The notes beneath the pieces are model-generated. The model worked only from the letters and a program-made list of their open reading frames with translations. It was not told the origin of the DNA and searched no databases. The position numbers were made by a program, and so were the translations under genes. A stretch of DNA of 64,000 nucleotides from positions 1 through 64,000 of the forward strand of contig JBFIXI010000007.1 in the NCBI GenBank assembly GCA_041605955.1, read 5' to 3'. Positions 61,003 to 64,000 of this stretch are shown here, piece after piece. Source of the stretch: JAHEJX01 sp041605955. GTDB taxonomy: Bacteria > Actinomycetota > Acidimicrobiia > Spongiisociales > UBA5794. Position 1 is the stretch's first letter. Every line of letters starts with the position of its first letter.

Positions 61003-61326
61003 CTACTCGTCGTTTCCGGCTGGTTGATTGCTGAAGAGGGCGCGGAGGCGCTCCCGGATCTTGGTGCGTAGTCGATCGGCCCACTCGAACTCGGACGCCA
61101 GGATCGCCAAACCTGTGAAGACGATCAGCCATCCCGGGCCGACGAGCGGAATGAGCGGGATTCCGATCAAGATGACGACGATGCCGACGACGGCCACTCC
61201 GAACTTGCGGACGAAGCCCGACTCGGCCGATACGAGGCCCTCGCCCTCATCGGCCGCCGGCTCGTTGACGGCTGGTTCGCTCGCTTGCGCCTCCCCCGAA
61301 GGGGGAGCCTGGTCCTGCTCGTTCAT
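61003..61326 (-). CDS. PGPGW-family small transmembrane protein
   Basis: A 107-residue protein with an acidic Ala/Glu-rich N-terminus (1-38), two membrane helices (about 42-60 and 63-80) joined by V-G-P-G-W, and a basic C-terminus (R-T-K-I-R-E-R-L-R). The P-G-P-G-W/VGPGW turn defines this family of unknown function. Its stop abuts the ABC ATPase start, suggesting one transcript. Confidence 0.78.
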   Translation of the reverse strand: MNEQDQAPPSGEAQASEPAVNEPAADEGEGLVSAESGFVRKFGVAVVGIVVILIGIPLIPLVGPGWLIVFTGLAILASEFEWADRLRTKIRERLRALFSNQPAGNDE

Positions 61327-61468
61327 GATTGTCTTTATCTTATGGGCTCGAATCACCGCTGTAGCCGCCTTCTGGAGTCTCTGGTCGTGGATCGCCGGGG
61401 GCAACCGGCCGCCCGCCGTCGCGGCATCTGGCGGAGTGGCCAGACATGTCTCGAGATGACTAACGCAG

Positions 61469-62236
61469 ATGACGGCCAAAATGTCGCGTCGTATCGTTGC
61501 GCGCCTCATGGATGCAGCCCTCTCGATCGTTGCCGCCGCCGTGGCCTCCGGCTTCGCGGCGGACTTGTGGCGCAGCCACTCCAGGCGTCGCCGTTTCCAT
61601 GCTGCCGCGTGGGCAACCGCCATGACCCTCTACGCAGTGGCGACGTGGACCCTGGCGTGGGGGCTGTTGGGGGGATGGTCCGACACGAGCTTTCGCCTGT
61701 TCTACTACTTGGGAGCCGTCGTGAACATTCCGGTGTTGGCGCTCGGCTCGATTGCCTTGATCCGCGGTGAGGGCGCCGCCCAGAAGTTCCTGGTGGTTCT
61801 GGTGGCGTTCTTCGGGCTCTCGGCCTGGTCCGTCATGGTCGCTCCTGCCGTAGGCGAGATCGAAGACGTCGGCATCCCTGAAGGCAGCGCAGTCTTCCAG
61901 CAGGGCATGATCGATGCCGAAGGAGTTCCGCCAATCCCCAGTCCGCGCGTGTTTGCCGCGATCGCCGGCGGGTTGGGCACGGTCATCGTGGTCACCCTGG
62001 CGGCAATCAGCATCGTGCGGCGATGGAGGGATCGCAACGCGAGGTGGGGAAACACCCTGATCGTCCTCGGGACCCTGGCGCCGGCCTTGGGAGGGTCGCT
62101 CACCGCCCTCGGGGAAGGCAGCGCCTTTGCTGTGTCATTGCTGGCCGGCGCCGCGCTCCTGTGGGCGGGCTTCCGGGTGGCCTCGCGCGCTTCCTATCGA
62201 CGGCAGCGCCCCGCTCCAACCCAGGGTCCCCCGTAG
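61469..62236 (+). CDS. Integral membrane protein of unknown function
   Basis: A 255-residue protein with about seven hydrophobic segments and a polar loop near 125-160 rich in Glu, Pro and Gly. I recognise no family. Starts at ATG 61469 or 61481. It is divergent from the PGPGW gene and followed after 9 bases by a lipoprotein gene, probably an operon. Confidence 0.75.
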   Translation: MTAKMSRRIVARLMDAALSIVAAAVASGFAADLWRSHSRRRRFHAAAWATAMTLYAVATWTLAWGLLGGWSDTSFRLFYYLGAVVNIPVLALGSIALIRGEGAAQKFLVVLVAFFGLSAWSVMVAPAVGEIEDVGIPEGSAVFQQGMIDAEGVPPIPSPRVFAAIAGGLGTVIVVTLAAISIVRRWRDRNARWGNTLIVLGTLAPALGGSLTALGEGSAFAVSLLAGAALLWAGFRVASRASYRRQRPAPTQGPP

Positions 62237-62245
62237 ACTGCGCCG

Positions 62246-62689
62246 ATGCCCACCTTCCTACGCCGCGTATCGGCGACGTTCTTGGCTGCCGCCGTGGTGG
62301 GTCTCGGGGCGTGTTCCCCAGACCCGATCGCAGTCGAGGTCGAGCCGGAAGAGGCGCAGAGCTGCGACGATCTCATCCCGACCGGCGAGGCGCTGGCGGT
62401 CCAGTTGCTGGCAGCGATCGAAAGCGTTCCGATCGATGTGCTCACCGGAGATGTTCCGCCGGAAGGTGCTCTGGCCGAGCTGCTGGAGAAGGGTCGCCTG
62501 TACGACGAGCGGACCGTCGGTTTGGGATGTGATCCGGCGGTCCTGAATGCCGCGATCATGGAGCGCGTCGGTGCTGATCTCGAACCCGGCTCGCTGGCGG
62601 GGACAATCCTGCTCGAGATCATGCAGGGTGGCGCATTGGGAGAGTCGGGTCCCACGACGACCGCCGGCGAGCAAGACGTGGAGTCGTAG
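62246..62689 (+). CDS. Putative lipoprotein of unknown function
   Basis: A 147-residue protein with a lipobox V-G-L-G-A-C at residues 18-23, two further Cys (in Q-S-C-D-D and L-G-C-D-P) likely to pair, and a Thr/Gly tail. No family is recognised. It resembles the lipoprotein at 51210 only in general layout (acidic spacer, spaced Cys). Confidence 0.72.
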   Translation: MPTFLRRVSATFLAAAVVGLGACSPDPIAVEVEPEEAQSCDDLIPTGEALAVQLLAAIESVPIDVLTGDVPPEGALAELLEKGRLYDERTVGLGCDPAVLNAAIMERVGADLEPGSLAGTILLEIMQGGALGESGPTTTAGEQDVES

Positions 62690-62695
62690 GAAGCT

Positions 62696-63388
62696 TCAAT
62701 CGAGCTCGGCGGCGGCGGCTTCATCGAGGAACCACGTCACCCGCCGGGCGCCGGCGGCAGCCCGCTGTGCCGGGTACGGGACGCCTTGTGCGATGACTTC
62801 GCGGACGACGGTCGCTTTGCCCTCTCCCGTCACCAGAAACACCAATTCTTCGGCGGCCCAGAGCAAGGGGAGCGTTGCCGTGAGCCGCCAAGCGTCTTTT
62901 TCCTCGATCCAATTGGCCGTGTAGATGTCGGCCGACTCTTCGAGGGCGCTCGTGCCCGGGAACAGCGAAGCGGTGTGGCCGTCAGAGCCCATCCCGAGCA
63001 ACACGAGATCCGGAGCCGGACCCCGCCCCCGATTCACGAAGCAGGCACGCAACGCGGTTCCGTAGGCGGCGGCGGCGGTGCGCGGATCGCCGATGGCGTG
63101 GTTGGGGGCGATCAGATGCCCGCGGACTTTGTCAACGAGCTCGGCGCGCACCATGCCGACGTTGGACTCCGGGTGATGATATGCCACCCATCGCTCGTCA
63201 CCCAGCCACATCGTGGTGTGCGCCCACGAGATACGGCGCCTGGTCAATTCGGCATATGCGGCGCGCGGGGTACGGCCACCCGCCAGGCCGAGCGTGGAGG
63301 GGCCCTCGATCGCCCCAAGCGCGCTGGTGACGTGATCGGCCAACGCGGCCGCCGCGCTCGCGGTGTCGCTACGTACCTGAATCGTCAT
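62696..63388 (-). CDS. pgl: 6-phosphogluconolactonase
   Basis: A 230-residue enzyme of the pentose phosphate pathway hydrolysing 6-phosphogluconolactone. L-A-G-G-R-T-P-R, L-G-D-E-R-W-V, and L-G-M-G-S-D-G-H-T-A-S-L-F-P are the family blocks. The ATG at 63388 gives the family's usual length; it has a CAGGT stretch upstream. The other pathway genes (zwf, gnd) are not in the window. Confidence 0.94.
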   Translation of the reverse strand: MTIQVRSDTASAAAALADHVTSALGAIEGPSTLGLAGGRTPRAAYAELTRRRISWAHTTMWLGDERWVAYHHPESNVGMVRAELVDKVRGHLIAPNHAIGDPRTAAAAYGTALRACFVNRGRGPAPDLVLLGMGSDGHTASLFPGTSALEESADIYTANWIEEKDAWRLTATLPLLWAAEELVFLVTGEGKATVVREVIAQGVPYPAQRAAAGARRVTWFLDEAAAAELD

Positions 63389-63489
63389 CCGGGGCAGGCT
63401 ACCTGCCACCCGGCTTGCGACTTGCGGCCGGCCACCGGATGCGTCTGGCATTATCGGCGCAAGAGGCACTCAGGAGACGGGAGGCGGAC

Positions 63490-64000
63490 ATGGGGCGCAC
63501 GCTGAGGATCAAATGGCCGGGAGCGGAGAAGATCAATGCTCGCCTCGAGACCGCGTCGGATTCGTCGGACGTGGGGATCCTGTTGGCGCACGGCGCGGGA
63601 GCCGGCCAGGTGCATCCCTTCATGCAGCAGCTGCGCCGCGGGCTCGCCACGGGTGGCTTGACGGTGATGACTTTCGACTACGCCTACGCGGCGGCGGGGC
63701 GGAGGGCGCCCGACCGGCTACCCAAGCTGCTGGCGGTTCATGAGGCGGCGGCGGATCGGTTGGCGACCTACGTCGATCGAGTCGTGCTGGCCGGCAAGTC
63801 GATGGGGGGCCGGGTTGGCTCACATCTGGCCGGAGATCATGCGTGGCCGGCGGCCGGCGTCGTCTACTACGCGTACCCGCTCGTTCCTCCGGGCAAGAGT
63901 GGGCCGCGTCCGACTGACCATCTGGAGAGGATCACCGTGCCACAACTCTTCTTGGTGGGGACCCGGGACAGGTTGAGCCCACTCGCCGCAATCCGGGAGC
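63490..64000 (+). CDS. Alpha/beta hydrolase (KANL3/Tex30-like), cut by window edge
   Basis: The first 170 codons of an alpha/beta hydrolase; the frame is open to the end of the window. L-L-A-H-G-A-G-A is the oxyanion strand and L-A-G-K-S-M-G-G-R the nucleophile elbow with its Ser, as in dienelactone-hydrolase-like KANL3/Tex30 proteins. The third strand G-T-R-D is near the edge and should carry the acid residue. The substrate is unknown. ATG 63490 follows GGGAGGCG. Confidence 0.85.
   Translation, partial: MGRTLRIKWPGAEKINARLETASDSSDVGILLAHGAGAGQVHPFMQQLRRGLATGGLTVMTFDYAYAAAGRRAPDRLPKLLAVHEAAADRLATYVDRVVLAGKSMGGRVGSHLAGDHAWPAAGVVYYAYPLVPPGKSGPRPTDHLERITVPQLFLVGTRDRLSPLAAIRE

Overview
The window is about 64 kb of high-GC chromosome from an Actinomycetota bacterium. 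The evidence is a WhiB regulator, a mycothiol-type DinB protein, DUF3107 and DUF3048 genes, KorAB, nickel superoxide dismutase, Ku with an ATP-dependent ligase, and the order argS-lysA-hom-rho-rpmE-prfA-prmC-sua5-glyA-atp. Frequent GTG/TTG starts and ATGA/GTGA overlaps fit. A deep lineage such as Acidimicrobiia is plausible, but I cannot prove it. No insertion sequence, prophage, CRISPR array or rRNA is visible.

The most striking part is the first 2 kb. Two divergent genes each carry one in-frame TGA exactly where the family has a catalytic or conserved cysteine. One is an AhpD-like peroxidase-related protein (C-x-x-U, minus strand, 310-873). The other is an exported DUF3179 protein (U-P-L-C, plus strand, 970-2004). 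Just downstream of each TGA lies a hairpin with a GGUCU or GGUCC apical loop, closely resembling the bacterial SECIS of E. coli fdhF. Both are therefore probably selenoproteins, and ordinary gene calling would split each into two fragments. TGA is a normal stop elsewhere in the window, so general recoding is excluded. The selenocysteine machinery is not in this window.

Layout: 1-2.0 kb, dipeptidase and selenoprotein pair; 2.1-3.8 kb, DinB/mycothiol protein and Ser/Thr kinase; 3.8-6.4 kb, SufR-like Fe-S regulator divergent from the Mrp carrier, then DUF3107 and WhiB; 6.7-10.2 kb, YqeY, NHEJ-type ligase and Ku, CPBP protease; 10.3-22 kb, tRNA-Arg and the conserved biosynthesis/translation string; 22-24 kb, two paralogous secreted RTX-like proteins; 24.2-31.4 kb, complete ATP synthase operon preceded by a CRP-type site; 31.4-38.9 kb, transporters, HIT, SRPBCC, sugar transferase, OFA antiporter, RraB-like protein and GMC oxidase; 39-44 kb, two glycosyltransferases and a large secreted M15 peptidase/FG-GAP protein; 44-50.3 kb, pdxH, korBA, amidase and DUF3048 lipoprotein; 50.3-55.8 kb, AlkD-like protein, lipoprotein, helicase-nuclease, signal peptidase and sodN; 55.8-63.4 kb, murJ, two ABC-2 type exporters, membrane proteins and pgl; the right edge cuts an alpha/beta hydrolase.

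Two themes link the genes. One is redox and metal biology: selenoproteins, Ni-SOD, Fe-S regulator and carrier, WhiB, KorAB. The other is central growth functions under apparent CRP-type control: WhiB and the atp operon both have TGTGA-N6-TCACA-like sites upstream.
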